In this document: positions 1 to 5,852 of the stretch, piece by piece
Layout of the letters: each line of letters opens with the position of its first letter
Numbering within the stretch: position 1 is the first letter of the stretch
DNA from: Desulfobacterales bacterium
GTDB lineage: Bacteria > Desulfobacterota > Desulfobacteria > Desulfobacterales > C00003060
Length of the DNA: 6,948 nt
NCBI GenBank assembly: GCA_020347085.1
Contig: CP070769.1
Span: forward strand, 19,904-26,851
Reading direction: 5' to 3'
Made by a program: the position numbers and the translations under genes
Notes under the pieces: model-generated
Database searches by the model: none
The model's input: the letters and a program-made list of their open reading frames with translations, nothing else
What the model was told of the DNA's origin: nothing

Positions 1-121
1 GACATATTTCTTGAACTAACTTGTGAGACACGACACTAGTCCCACTTTCCAATGAGCGGCATTCAGTATGACATTAACCAGCCAAAATACCATGGGAAAA
101 CAGGTAAAGAAGGATGACGTG
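1..121. other. Left-edge non-coding stretch downstream of the radical SAM gene
   Basis: I see no gene here. The plus strand has only a 21-codon frame (ATG at 52) and a 10-codon frame (ATG near 92); the minus strand has one of about 25 codons. None has a convincing ribosome site or a recognisable product. A 5-bp inverted repeat (ATGAC/GTCAT, 114-125) overlaps the stop codon of the leftward radical SAM gene, but it is too weak and lacks the T-run of an intrinsic terminator. Confidence 0.5.
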
Positions 122-1057
122 TCATAGGGGTTTTCTAGGTTGATAATAGACCTCTGAGCCCTTTCTCACCCTGTCAATCAGACGGTTTTTGACCAGACGC
201 TCAAGGTGGTTCAGGATTTGATCCTCGTGCACTTTTAGTCCGGAAGCGATGTCGTCCAGCGTGCATGGCCGCCTTGCAAGGAGGCTGAACAGGTCTTTCT
301 CAACGACGGCCAGCGTTTCACGCTTCTTGGAACCCCTAAATGGCGCAATGACTTCGGCGTTTTCGCCCAGGATTTTGCAAAAACTGGCCATCTCTTCCGG
401 GAGAACTTCCCGTGCATAGGTTTCTGCTGAGGGCCGAACTGCCGTATTAATGTGAACTTTCTGAGGATGCACTTTTTCAATCCAGTGTTTGAAATGTATG
501 GCGTCGGATTCGGTCGCATTGATGCCGTCCAGGATAAAGACCTCAAGCCATATTTCGCCCGGGTATTGGTTCCCAAAGGCGATCAGGCCCTCTACCATGG
601 CTTCAAAGGTAATCTCTGGATGGGGGCGATTGATGGTTTCAAACCCCTCTTGATCATAGGCATCAAGAGAAGGCAGGACCACATCAGCCTCCATCAAAGA
701 TTCACGCACCTGGCTGCTGCCCAAAAGGGAGCCATTTGTCACCACAGCCACAGAAGTCTTCGTGAGCTTCTTGATCTCGTGAATCAATGATCCGATTTCA
801 CTGTTTAAGGTCGGTTCCCCTGAACCCGCTAACGTAATGCGGTCTGGACGTACCCCCTCTTTGAGCTTCTGATACACCTCATTCAGGATCCTCTCCACTG
901 GTATATACGGCTTTCGCTCGATGGTTTTTTCTTTGGTTCTCCCAAGCTGACAATAGATGCAATCGTACGAACAGACCTTGAAAGGAACCAAATCAACGCC
1001 CAAGGACCGGCCCAATCTTCGAGAGGGGACCGGGCCGTAAACAAAACGTTCGTTCAT
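122..1057 (-). CDS. Radical SAM protein, COG0731 wyosine-synthase-like, with C-terminal winged helix
   Basis: A 311-residue cytosolic radical SAM enzyme. Near the N-terminus it has the SAM/4Fe-4S signature CSYDCIYC, with cluster ligands C29, C33 and C36, preceded by the GPVPSRRLGRSLG stretch that I associate with bacterial COG0731 proteins. GSGEP at residues 78-82 fits the SAM-binding GGE-type motif, and VVTNGS at 105-110 is a usual later barrel strand. After the barrel, residues of about 253-308 look like a winged helix (ARRPCTLDDIASGL, then a helix, then RVRKGSEVYYQ as the wing). The archaeal relatives make the tricyclic wyosine base in tRNA-Phe, but the bacterial members have no agreed substrate, so no reaction is assigned. 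The ATG at 1055-1057 fits the conserved N-terminus. AAAGG lies directly against the ATG, so the better ribosome site is the AAGAAAGAAG-like stretch about nine bases upstream. It is transcribed away from the YkgJ gene. Confidence 0.9.
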   Translation of the reverse strand: MNERFVYGPVPSRRLGRSLGVDLVPFKVCSYDCIYCQLGRTKEKTIERKPYIPVERILNEVYQKLKEGVRPDRITLAGSGEPTLNSEIGSLIHEIKKLTKTSVAVVTNGSLLGSSQVRESLMEADVVLPSLDAYDQEGFETINRPHPEITFEAMVEGLIAFGNQYPGEIWLEVFILDGINATESDAIHFKHWIEKVHPQKVHINTAVRPSAETYAREVLPEEMASFCKILGENAEVIAPFRGSKKRETLAVVEKDLFSLLARRPCTLDDIASGLKVHEDQILNHLERLVKNRLIDRVRKGSEVYYQPRKPL

Positions 1058-1120
1058 CCTTTATGACTTCTTTCTTATTGCCTCTTCACTATAAGCATAC
1101 GCCTAGAACGCAATATAGGG

Positions 1121-1134
1121 AGTCGGCGGCGACT
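1121..1134. repeat. Small hairpin in the divergent spacer
   Basis: AGTCG (1121-1125) and CGACT (1130-1134) are perfect inverted arms around a GCGG loop. It lies in the 5' region of both divergent genes. There is no T-run, so it is not an intrinsic terminator; its role is unknown. Confidence 0.3.
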
Positions 1135-1167
1135 TATCAAGCTATTTCCCTCAATGGACTCCGTTCT

Positions 1168-1205
1168 GGGGGCCACTCATTGGTCGTTGACAGTCATCGG
1201 CCCCC
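1168..1205. promoter_or_regulatory. GC inverted repeat enclosing a -35-like hexamer (possible operator)
   Basis: GGGGGCC (1168-1174) and GGCCCCC (1199-1205) form a perfect 7-bp inverted repeat with a 24-base loop. Inside the loop are TTGACA (1187-1192) and the small palindrome TGAC-A-GTCA (1188-1196). It lies in the spacer between two divergent genes, where an operator would be expected. An attenuator-type hairpin or a chance GC palindrome is also possible. Confidence 0.35.
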
Positions 1206-1214
1206 TCTGCTAAT
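1187..1214 (+). promoter_or_regulatory. Candidate sigma70-type promoter for the YkgJ-family gene
   Basis: A perfect -35 hexamer TTGACA (1187-1192) is followed after 16 bases by GCTAAT (1209-1214), which matches four of six positions of the -10 consensus. Transcription would start near 1220, giving a leader of about 35-40 bases that carries the GGTGAGG ribosome site (1241-1247), nine bases before the ATG at 1257. The -10 is imperfect, so this is a candidate only. Confidence 0.4.
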
Positions 1215-1256
1215 AGTGCATCGTCGAAAAAGCTCGATTTGGTGAGGATATAAATT

Positions 1257-1937
1257 ATGCTAGACTTCTCGAAGACTTTTGAAAAATATGAGGCCCTCGT
1301 GGCCCAGGTAGACAAGATCTTCGCGGCCATGCAGGAGGCCCATAAGGATAGCGTTCGCTGTAAGATCTATTGCTGTGATTGCTGTTATGCTGTGTTTGAT
1401 GTTACCCTCATCGAATCAGCCTATATCAATCATCATTTCAACAAATTGTTAGACAGGAAGGAGCGACGAAAGATCCTCAGGCGGGCCGAAAGGGCTGACC
1501 GCAAGTTTTATCAGATCAAACGCAAGCTTCAGAAAATGTATGTGAAAGAAGAGAAATCCCCAGAGGAGGTATTGTTCCACCTAGCCAGGGAAAGGGTGCC
1601 GTGTCCCCTGCTCAATGACGAGAAGCTGTGTGACCTGTATGCCAGCAGACCTATTACCTGCAGGGTCTACGGCATTCCCACTTCCATTGGGGGTACACCC
1701 CATATCTGCGGAGAATCTGGATTCAAAGAGGGAACAGCATATCCCACGGTGAACCTCGACAATATGAATAACCGTCTCATTGAGCTGTCAAAGGACCTTC
1801 TCCAAGAGATTGGGGCGAACCATCCAAGAATGCATATGAGTCTCGTCCCCGTTTCTGCGGCCTTGATGACGACCTATGACCGAAAATATTTTGGGATTCA
1901 ACGAAGGAGACGTCCAGATGCGCAAACTATCGCCTGA
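1257..1937 (+). CDS. YkgJ-family cysteine-cluster protein (putative Fe or Zn binding)
   Basis: A 226-residue soluble protein with the cysteine pattern of the YkgJ/CxxCxxCC family, which is thought to bind zinc or an iron-sulfur cluster. The N-terminal group is C35, C39, C40, C42 and C43 (CKIYCCDCC); the second group is C116, C125, C135 and C151, and C135 sits in RPITCRVYG, the family's most recognisable motif. Between them, residues of about 65-105 are strongly charged and probably a long helix (KERRKILRRAERADRKFYQIKRK). This spacer is longer than I expect for minimal YkgJ proteins. The ATG at 1257 has GGTGAGG nine bases upstream. The last 20 bases overlap the next gene, which suggests coupled translation. 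The biochemical function of this family is not settled, so none is assigned. Confidence 0.85.
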   Translation: MLDFSKTFEKYEALVAQVDKIFAAMQEAHKDSVRCKIYCCDCCYAVFDVTLIESAYINHHFNKLLDRKERRKILRRAERADRKFYQIKRKLQKMYVKEEKSPEEVLFHLARERVPCPLLNDEKLCDLYASRPITCRVYGIPTSIGGTPHICGESGFKEGTAYPTVNLDNMNNRLIELSKDLLQEIGANHPRMHMSLVPVSAALMTTYDRKYFGIQRRRRPDAQTIA

Positions 1938-2265
1938 GGATGAAAAGAGGAAGAAACTCATTTTTGACAGCATGTCACCCAGGCGACAAAAGCACATCCT
2001 TAAGAGGGAAGGGTACGACGCCTGGGACCCGTTCATTGAGCCAAAAGACCCAATTGATATGCGAGAGGATAAATCCAGACGAACGGCTAGAGACCTGGCC
2101 AGGGAATTCCTTGCCGCCTGGAACGAGGACGAGTACAGCAATGCATTCGGCCAAGGTGTCTGGGAAATTTGCGTTGGGCTTGTCAATGATGACGAGCGAT
2201 ACAAAGGGATGTATGAATTTGCTCGCTGGTATCAAGACCATCTAAAAAAAGAAGGCTTGGAGTAA
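1918..2265 (+). CDS. Small charged protein of unknown function, overlapping the YkgJ gene
   Basis: I do not recognise this 115-residue protein. A longer reading is possible from an ATG at 1876, but the ATG at 1918 is preferred: AAGGAG (1904-1909) lies eight bases before it, and the longer form would overlap the upstream gene by 62 bases instead of 20. The N-terminus is rich in Lys, Arg and Glu (PEDEKRKKLIFDSMSPRRQ), followed by a Pro/Asp segment (YDAWDPFIEPKDPIDMRED). The C-terminal half, residues about 53-112, looks like paired amphipathic helices with many aromatics (AREFLAAWNEDEYSNAF, GMYEFARWYQDHLKK). There is no signal peptide, membrane segment or metal motif, and only one cysteine (C85). 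Its even codon use, good ribosome site and tight coupling to the YkgJ gene support a real gene and suggest a related role, perhaps as partner protein. Confidence 0.75.
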   Translation: MRKLSPEDEKRKKLIFDSMSPRRQKHILKREGYDAWDPFIEPKDPIDMREDKSRRTARDLAREFLAAWNEDEYSNAFGQGVWEICVGLVNDDERYKGMYEFARWYQDHLKKEGLE

Positions 2266-2316
2266 GGACGAAATCGCTTCCAACACCCGAGATTGTTGTG
2301 GCTTCCAATCCCGAAT

Positions 2317-2331
2317 GGCGCCTATGGCGCC
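2317..2331 (+). terminator. Possible weak terminator hairpin after the YkgJ/small-protein pair
   Basis: GGCGCC (2317-2322), a TAT loop, and GGCGCC (2326-2331) form an all-GC 6-bp stem followed by TTGTTTCG. The tail is a poor U-tract, so termination would be weak. It lies 51 bases past the stop codon of the small gene. It is preceded by GAATG, the same five bases that precede the two REP-like palindromes further on, so it may instead be a small relative of them. Confidence 0.3.
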
Positions 2332-2402
2332 TTGTTTCGTCTTGGACATGGCGTTTCCTCGGGGCAGACTTTAGCGTCGATCGGCTCTGGCTTTACGAAA
2401 AC

Positions 2403-2444
2403 ATGCCAGAATGCCCCGCCCCTTGGGGTGGGGATGAATGGCAT
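2403..2444. repeat. REP-like palindrome, copy 1
   Basis: The core stem is CCCCGCCCC (2414-2422) with GGGGTGGGG (2425-2433) around a TT loop: nine pairs, one of them G-T. An outer stem, ATGCCA (2403-2408) with TGGCAT (2439-2444), closes it across a 5-by-5 internal loop. It shares GAATGCCCCGC, a central CTTG and GGGGA with copy 2 at identical offsets. There is no T-run, so it is better read as an extragenic palindrome than as a terminator. Confidence 0.7.
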
Positions 2445-2455
2445 CCTTATTGATT

Positions 2456-2544
2456 CCTCTCCCCTGGAGGGAGGGGAAAAATGGGAGGGGGAAGATTGAC
2501 GAGTTCTTCACACCCACCTCGATCCTCCCCCATCAAGGGGGAGG
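2456..2544. repeat. Pair of related G/C-rich hairpins
   Basis: The first unit has TCCCCT (2460-2465) and AGGGGA (2472-2477) around a six-base loop. The second has CCTCCCCC (2524-2531) and GGGGGAGG (2537-2544), a perfect 8-bp stem with loop ATCAA. Both begin TCCTC and end in a GG-AAA tail, so they read as imperfect copies of one C-run/G-run palindrome about 70 bases apart. Palindromes of this kind are common between genes in many bacterial genomes. No function can be assigned. Confidence 0.55.
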
Positions 2545-2550
2545 AAATAT

Positions 2551-2580
2551 GAGAATGCCCCGCGGCTTGCCGCGGGGAGG
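2551..2580. repeat. REP-like palindrome, copy 2
   Basis: CCCCGCGGC (2558-2566) and GCCGCGGGG (2569-2577) form a perfect 9-bp stem around TT. It matches copy 1 (2403-2444) in the leader, the loop and the closing bases, but two internal pairs are swapped from C-G to G-C with both partners changed. Such palindromes are often mobilised by IS200-like (RAYT) transposases; no such gene is in this window. Confidence 0.75.
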
Positions 2581-2606
2581 CTTTACGATTTTCAAGGACT
2601 GCTGGC

Positions 2607-2629
2607 GTATTGGACAACTACTCCAATAC
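2607..2629. repeat. Inverted repeat upstream of the large radical SAM gene
   Basis: GTATTGG (2607-2613) and CCAATAC (2623-2629) are perfect 7-bp arms with a nine-base loop. The repeat is centred about 115 bases before the ATG at 2734, where it could be an operator or a further dispersed repeat. The flanking ACGATT direct repeats (2585 and 2635) favour a repeat unit. Confidence 0.4.
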
Positions 2630-2733
2630 TCCATACGATTGAACAAAGGGCGGGCGCTGCAAGCTCCCCTACGGAGGTATCAGTAAAGCCGCGTCTTGTA
2701 TGCGTGGTTTTCGTGCTTTTTGTGTAACGACTC

Positions 2734-5052
2734 ATGTCCAGCCATTTCCTCTTCATCCATGTCAACCTGTTAGCCCCGGTGGACTCTCCGGATACCATCC
2801 CTATCTCCGAGGCCAACATCCTCGCCTTTTTAAAGAGCCACGGATTTACCGGGCAGATCCTGGGGGACTTCGCGAATAGCCCCCTCAAACCGCGGGCTTT
2901 GGCACAGGCCATGAACGCCGACTCTCCGGTTGCCCTCGGCTTCACAGCATACCAGGAAAACATAGAACAGGTAAGGCTCTGGGCTCGGTTTGCCAAGAAG
3001 GTATCTCCGGGAATCAAAATCATCATAGGAGGTCCCCAGGCAACCTTTATGCCGGCTGAGGGCTTGAGACACATGCCAGAAGTCGATTTTCTTTGCAGGG
3101 GAGAAGGCGAAGATGTCATGTTGGGCCTTGCCCAGGCCTTGAGCAAAGGGACAGATGTTGCACGGGTTCCGGGCCTCTGTTTTCTGCGGGAAGATGCGGT
3201 GATAGAAACCGGTCCGGCATATGGTGCAGGCGATCTCGACACATATCCCTCTGCTTACCTGATGGACCTGATTGATTTGAGGCATAAAGGACGGGCGGTG
3301 ATGCTGACCTCCCGGGGGTGTTGCTACGATTGTGCTTTTTGTTACACTCCAAGGGCAAGCCACAGGCGGGTCAGATATTACTCCGTAGAGCGGATTATAG
3401 ATGAGATGAAATATCTCAAGTCGCAGGGGATGAGGGCATTTTGGTTTGCTGACCCTAATTTCTCTCTTTCTCACAAGCGCCTGGTCACTCTCCTTGAAAC
3501 CATCATTAAAGAGGTGCCTGGGATTACTTTCTGGTGTCAGACGCGCTACGATCTTGTGGATGAGGGACTCCTTTCCTTGCTTAAACGGGCCGGCGCAGAC
3601 AACGTGGCGTACGGCCTGGAGTCAGCAAACCCGGCCGTGCTTGAGAGGATTCGCAAGCCGATTGACCTAAAACGCCTTTCAGGAGTAATTCGCCTAACCC
3701 AGGAGGCAGGCATCAATGTGGAGCTTTTTAGCATGTTTGGTCTCCCCGGTGAAACCTTTGACCAAGCCCTGGGTACCCTGGAGTTTGTGAAAAAAAACCG
3801 CGTAGCCGTAGATGGCAATTCCATATCGCAGCAGGCCCATCTTTTTTTTGGCACCCCGATGAATGACGACCCCGGAGCGTACGGTATCCGCCCCTTTCAG
3901 CGGACCCGACCGGCCTATCTAAGCGTATGCAGGGATTATGAGACTGATAGGATGTCAGCAGATGAGATTCGGCGCGTCAGTTTGATCTGGCGATTGAACC
4001 GGAACGACTTTTTGGAAGACGTGCAGGCAGGAAGGAACCTGTTCCACAGGGCTGCATTCATCACCCAAAACCGGAGCGCCTTGACAGACCGGCCTGAAGC
4101 CACGTGTTTGTTGGCCCGCATATATATTGCCTTTGAAGAGTATGTAGCTGCTTCAGATTGCATCAAGCTATTGAGCAAAGCATTCCCTGGAGACCCGGCA
4201 GTGCAAGAGCTTCTGCAAGGTCCGTATCGGTGCTTCAAGGTAAGCCGAGAGACAGCACGCCGCGGGTTTAAGGTGATCTATGACTGCCAGGGCTCTGTTG
4301 ATGGCGGGCTCGTCCCTGCGACATGTGGCAGGTTTCAGGAGGCAATTCTTGGCGACGGCATACTGCTGCCCGATTTTGAAAGGCACCTTGAGAGGATTGG
4401 TCCCGGGGAAAACGTGCAGTTTGACATGACCTTTCCTGCTGACTACGGGCTCAGCGACCTGGATGGAAAGACCGTTGCCTTTCAGGTTCATGTGCACTGT
4501 ACCATGGAACCGCTGACAATAGAAAGCTATGAGGACTTAGATGAGCAGGCGTTGCGAAATAACTATCAACTGGAAGATACCGAAGCTTTGCGGCAGCATA
4601 ACATCGACCTCTATTATAAGGTGCTTCGCGGCGCTGCCGCGGGCGGCCTGAAAGCAGACATGACAGATGCTCTCATCCTTATAAACCTCTACCTCAAGCT
4701 CGGATTTGTGGATCAGGCCACAGCTGTCGCCGGAAAACTCCTGGATAATCCTACAGTCTTGACCCATGCAGCGCACATATTTCGCACGAATGGCCAACCA
4801 GTGAAGGCTTTGGAACTTCTAGATAGGGTCAAGCAAGATGGGCCGAAGGCACGCTTGATCCGGGCAGAGGCGCTTTATGATTTAGACAGGCCGGAAGAAT
4901 CTGAAGCAGCTATAAAAGACATGAAGCTGACAAATAATATCCAGCTTGCAGATCTTCGGGTGAAGCTTGCCGGCCGGCTGGCTCTTCCCGTGGACACGTT
5001 TCTTGAGCGGGAAGAGATATTGCTGGATGCAAAGACTCAAGGGATGCTATAA
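2734..5052 (+). CDS. B12-type radical SAM protein with TPR-like helices and an FKBP/trigger-factor-like domain
   Basis: A 772-residue multidomain protein, probably cytosolic. Residues about 1-150 form a cobalamin-binding-like Rossmann fold (IIIGGPQ near 97-102, CRGEGE near 121-126) without the DxHxxG motif. The radical SAM domain (about 185-385) has RGCCYDCAFCY, with ligands C196, C200 and C203, and later FWFADPNF, YGLESAN and FGLPGET. TPR-like helices appear at about 455-490. Residues about 511-591 resemble the prolyl isomerase domain of trigger factor: GSVDG (520-524), LGDGILLPDFE (539-549), PGENVQFDMTFPADYG (557-572) and DLDGKTVAFQV (575-585). Residues about 645-735 are again TPR-like. The substrate is unknown; the two extra modules suggest a protein or peptide partner (inference). 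An in-frame TAA at 2725 fixes the ATG at 2734, but there is no clear ribosome site. The gene stands alone and faces the leftward gene that ends at 5335. Confidence 0.88.
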   Translation: MSSHFLFIHVNLLAPVDSPDTIPISEANILAFLKSHGFTGQILGDFANSPLKPRALAQAMNADSPVALGFTAYQENIEQVRLWARFAKKVSPGIKIIIGGPQATFMPAEGLRHMPEVDFLCRGEGEDVMLGLAQALSKGTDVARVPGLCFLREDAVIETGPAYGAGDLDTYPSAYLMDLIDLRHKGRAVMLTSRGCCYDCAFCYTPRASHRRVRYYSVERIIDEMKYLKSQGMRAFWFADPNFSLSHKRLVTLLETIIKEVPGITFWCQTRYDLVDEGLLSLLKRAGADNVAYGLESANPAVLERIRKPIDLKRLSGVIRLTQEAGINVELFSMFGLPGETFDQALGTLEFVKKNRVAVDGNSISQQAHLFFGTPMNDDPGAYGIRPFQRTRPAYLSVCRDYETDRMSADEIRRVSLIWRLNRNDFLEDVQAGRNLFHRAAFITQNRSALTDRPEATCLLARIYIAFEEYVAASDCIKLLSKAFPGDPAVQELLQGPYRCFKVSRETARRGFKVIYDCQGSVDGGLVPATCGRFQEAILGDGILLPDFERHLERIGPGENVQFDMTFPADYGLSDLDGKTVAFQVHVHCTMEPLTIESYEDLDEQALRNNYQLEDTEALRQHNIDLYYKVLRGAAAGGLKADMTDALILINLYLKLGFVDQATAVAGKLLDNPTVLTHAAHIFRTNGQPVKALELLDRVKQDGPKARLIRAEALYDLDRPEESEAAIKDMKLTNNIQLADLRVKLAGRLALPVDTFLEREEILLDAKTQGML

Positions 5053-5217
5053 ACCCAAATTTTCGAGCGAAAGGACAATATCGGCCACTTTCCCAATTCC
5101 TGCCTGGCGGTAAATAGGTTCAGATGTGATTGCTGGATACTGGATGCTCGTATGTCCATCTTGCACTGCAACAGCGAGCGCATTCCCTGTCCCGACTTGT
5201 CGAGACTGCAGGGAGAT
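5047..5217 (-). pseudogene. Possible decayed tail of a leftward gene
   Basis: Between the convergent genes, the minus strand has a 56-codon open frame with no ATG, bounded upstream by TGA (5218-5220) and ending in TAG (5047-5049). The translation looks protein-like, e.g. GNALAVAVQDGHTS, ITSEPIYRQAG and GKVADIVLSLENLGL. Its stop overlaps the stop of the large radical SAM gene by a few bases, as real convergent genes often do. I do not recognise the family. Against this, the upper part of the frame runs through repeat-like sequence (CTGGATACT copies and a hairpin), so chance openness is quite possible. No start, ribosome site or upstream continuation was found. Confidence 0.25.
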
Positions 5218-5240
5218 TCAATCCAGGATCAAGTATCCAG
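5133..5240. repeat. Dispersed-repeat-like block between convergent genes
   Basis: CTGGATACT (5133-5141) and AGTATCCAG (5232-5240) form a perfect 9-bp inverted repeat about 90 bases apart, and GGAT/ATCC units recur next to both arms. Between them is a hairpin at 5184-5214: outer TCCCTG with CAGGGA, and inner GTCCCGAC with GTCGAGAC around TT with one mismatch. With no T-run it is not a classical terminator, although transcripts from both sides converge here. Similar GGATACTGGAT tracts occur between genes in deltaproteobacteria as I remember them. Confidence 0.5.
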
Positions 5241-5334
5241 TGTCAGGCTATTGAAAGATCCAAGGGTCTATGAACAGCCCTTGAAACCACGGCCAAAGTT
5301 GTGATGATCCGGTTCAACTATGCGGCGTTGTTGC

Positions 5335-5706
5335 TCAGTGGACATGTTTGGGGGCTTTGACCTTTACAAAAACAAAGGCGGCCAGGCCGCTCTTGTATGT
5401 CCTATAACCCTGCAAGATCCTATGATCACCAGGATGATAGCAGTCGAGGTATCTTATTTCATAGTCTTTGTCAGCTTCCATGGATAAGGCTTTCTCCCAG
5501 TCGTCATCATAGGCAGAGGCAATGGCTTCCATTAATGCATCACCGAGATTATGTCCTGTGGCGTCATAGGCGCCAATGGCTCCACAGAGGCAAACCCATT
5601 TGTAAAAGTCTCCTTCGCGGTTGGGATGTGATTCTGGGGGCCTTCCAAAAGGTTCTGCGCAAAATGGGCAGCGCGGCCTTTCCGATTCTCTATGGGTCGG
5701 AGACAA
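5335..5706 (-). CDS. Small zinc-ribbon protein of unknown function
   Basis: A 123-residue protein whose N-terminal third looks like a zinc ribbon: CPFC (C13, C16) and, 23 residues later, CLC (C39, C41), inside KWVCLCGAIGAYDATGHN. A likely helix (ALMEAIASAYDDDWEKALS, about 57-75) and an acidic, aromatic-rich remainder ending in a beta-like FVFVKVK follow. I do not recognise a named family. The start must be TTG (5704-5706): an in-frame TAA lies ten codons upstream, there is no ATG or GTG before the zinc motif, and the only ribosome-site-like sequence is GGGGG (5713-5717) six bases away. The overlapping frames were set aside because only this one gives paired cysteines and regular secondary structure. 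It is divergent from the methyltransferase gene, 146 bases away, and could share regulation with it. Confidence 0.65.
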   Translation of the reverse strand: MSPTHRESERPRCPFCAEPFGRPPESHPNREGDFYKWVCLCGAIGAYDATGHNLGDALMEAIASAYDDDWEKALSMEADKDYEIRYLDCYHPGDHRILQGYRTYKSGLAAFVFVKVKAPKHVH

Positions 5707-5852
5707 TGTGGACCCCCATTCCGTTTTGGGTTATGGGTCACCAGTTCAAGAGCATGTCAGTCTTCGACGGGCTGTTGCCCAAATAGCTGTCCAGACGACA
5801 TTCAGGGAACCGCTAGGGCGACATCCTTTATCCTGCTATCCTCGGTCTACTT

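Larger units (their letters stand above)
2266..2733. other. 468-base hairpin-rich intergenic region
   Basis: There is no gene here; the open frames that cross it read through palindromes and lack ribosome sites. It holds, in order, a GGCGCC hairpin (2317-2331), two related REP-like palindromes (2403-2444 and 2551-2580), G/C-rich repeats between them (2456-2544), and an AT-richer hairpin (2607-2629). Short direct repeats are also present: GCTTCCAA at 2276-2283 and 2301-2308, and ACGATT at 2585-2590 and 2635-2640. It must also contain the promoter of the 2734 gene, but I could not place one with confidence. Confidence 0.7.

Noticed and set aside
1..60. Left edge as the end of an insertion sequence
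   Set aside because: The bases looked vaguely familiar, but there is no inverted terminal repeat partner, target duplication or transposase in the window.
1063..1245. 60-codon plus-strand frame in the divergent spacer
   Set aside because: No ribosome site, runs through the promoter and palindromes, and the translation looks random; treated as spacer.
1876..1917. Longer start for the small gene at the ATG of 1876
   Set aside because: No ribosome site before it and a 62-base overlap with the YkgJ gene; the ATG at 1918 has AAGGAG at good spacing.
2293..2686. Two overlapping plus-strand frames of 68 and 82 codons
   Set aside because: They translate the hairpin repeats (Gly-, Pro- and Arg-rich) and have no ribosome site or recognisable motif.
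2266..2733. Hairpin cluster as a CRISPR array or riboswitch
   Set aside because: Units are not evenly spaced, spacers are not unique sequences between identical repeats, and no known aptamer core was recognised.
5532..5741. 69-codon minus-strand frame overlapping the zinc-ribbon gene
   Set aside because: Lacks paired cysteines and regular secondary structure; it is the out-of-frame reading of the zinc-ribbon gene.
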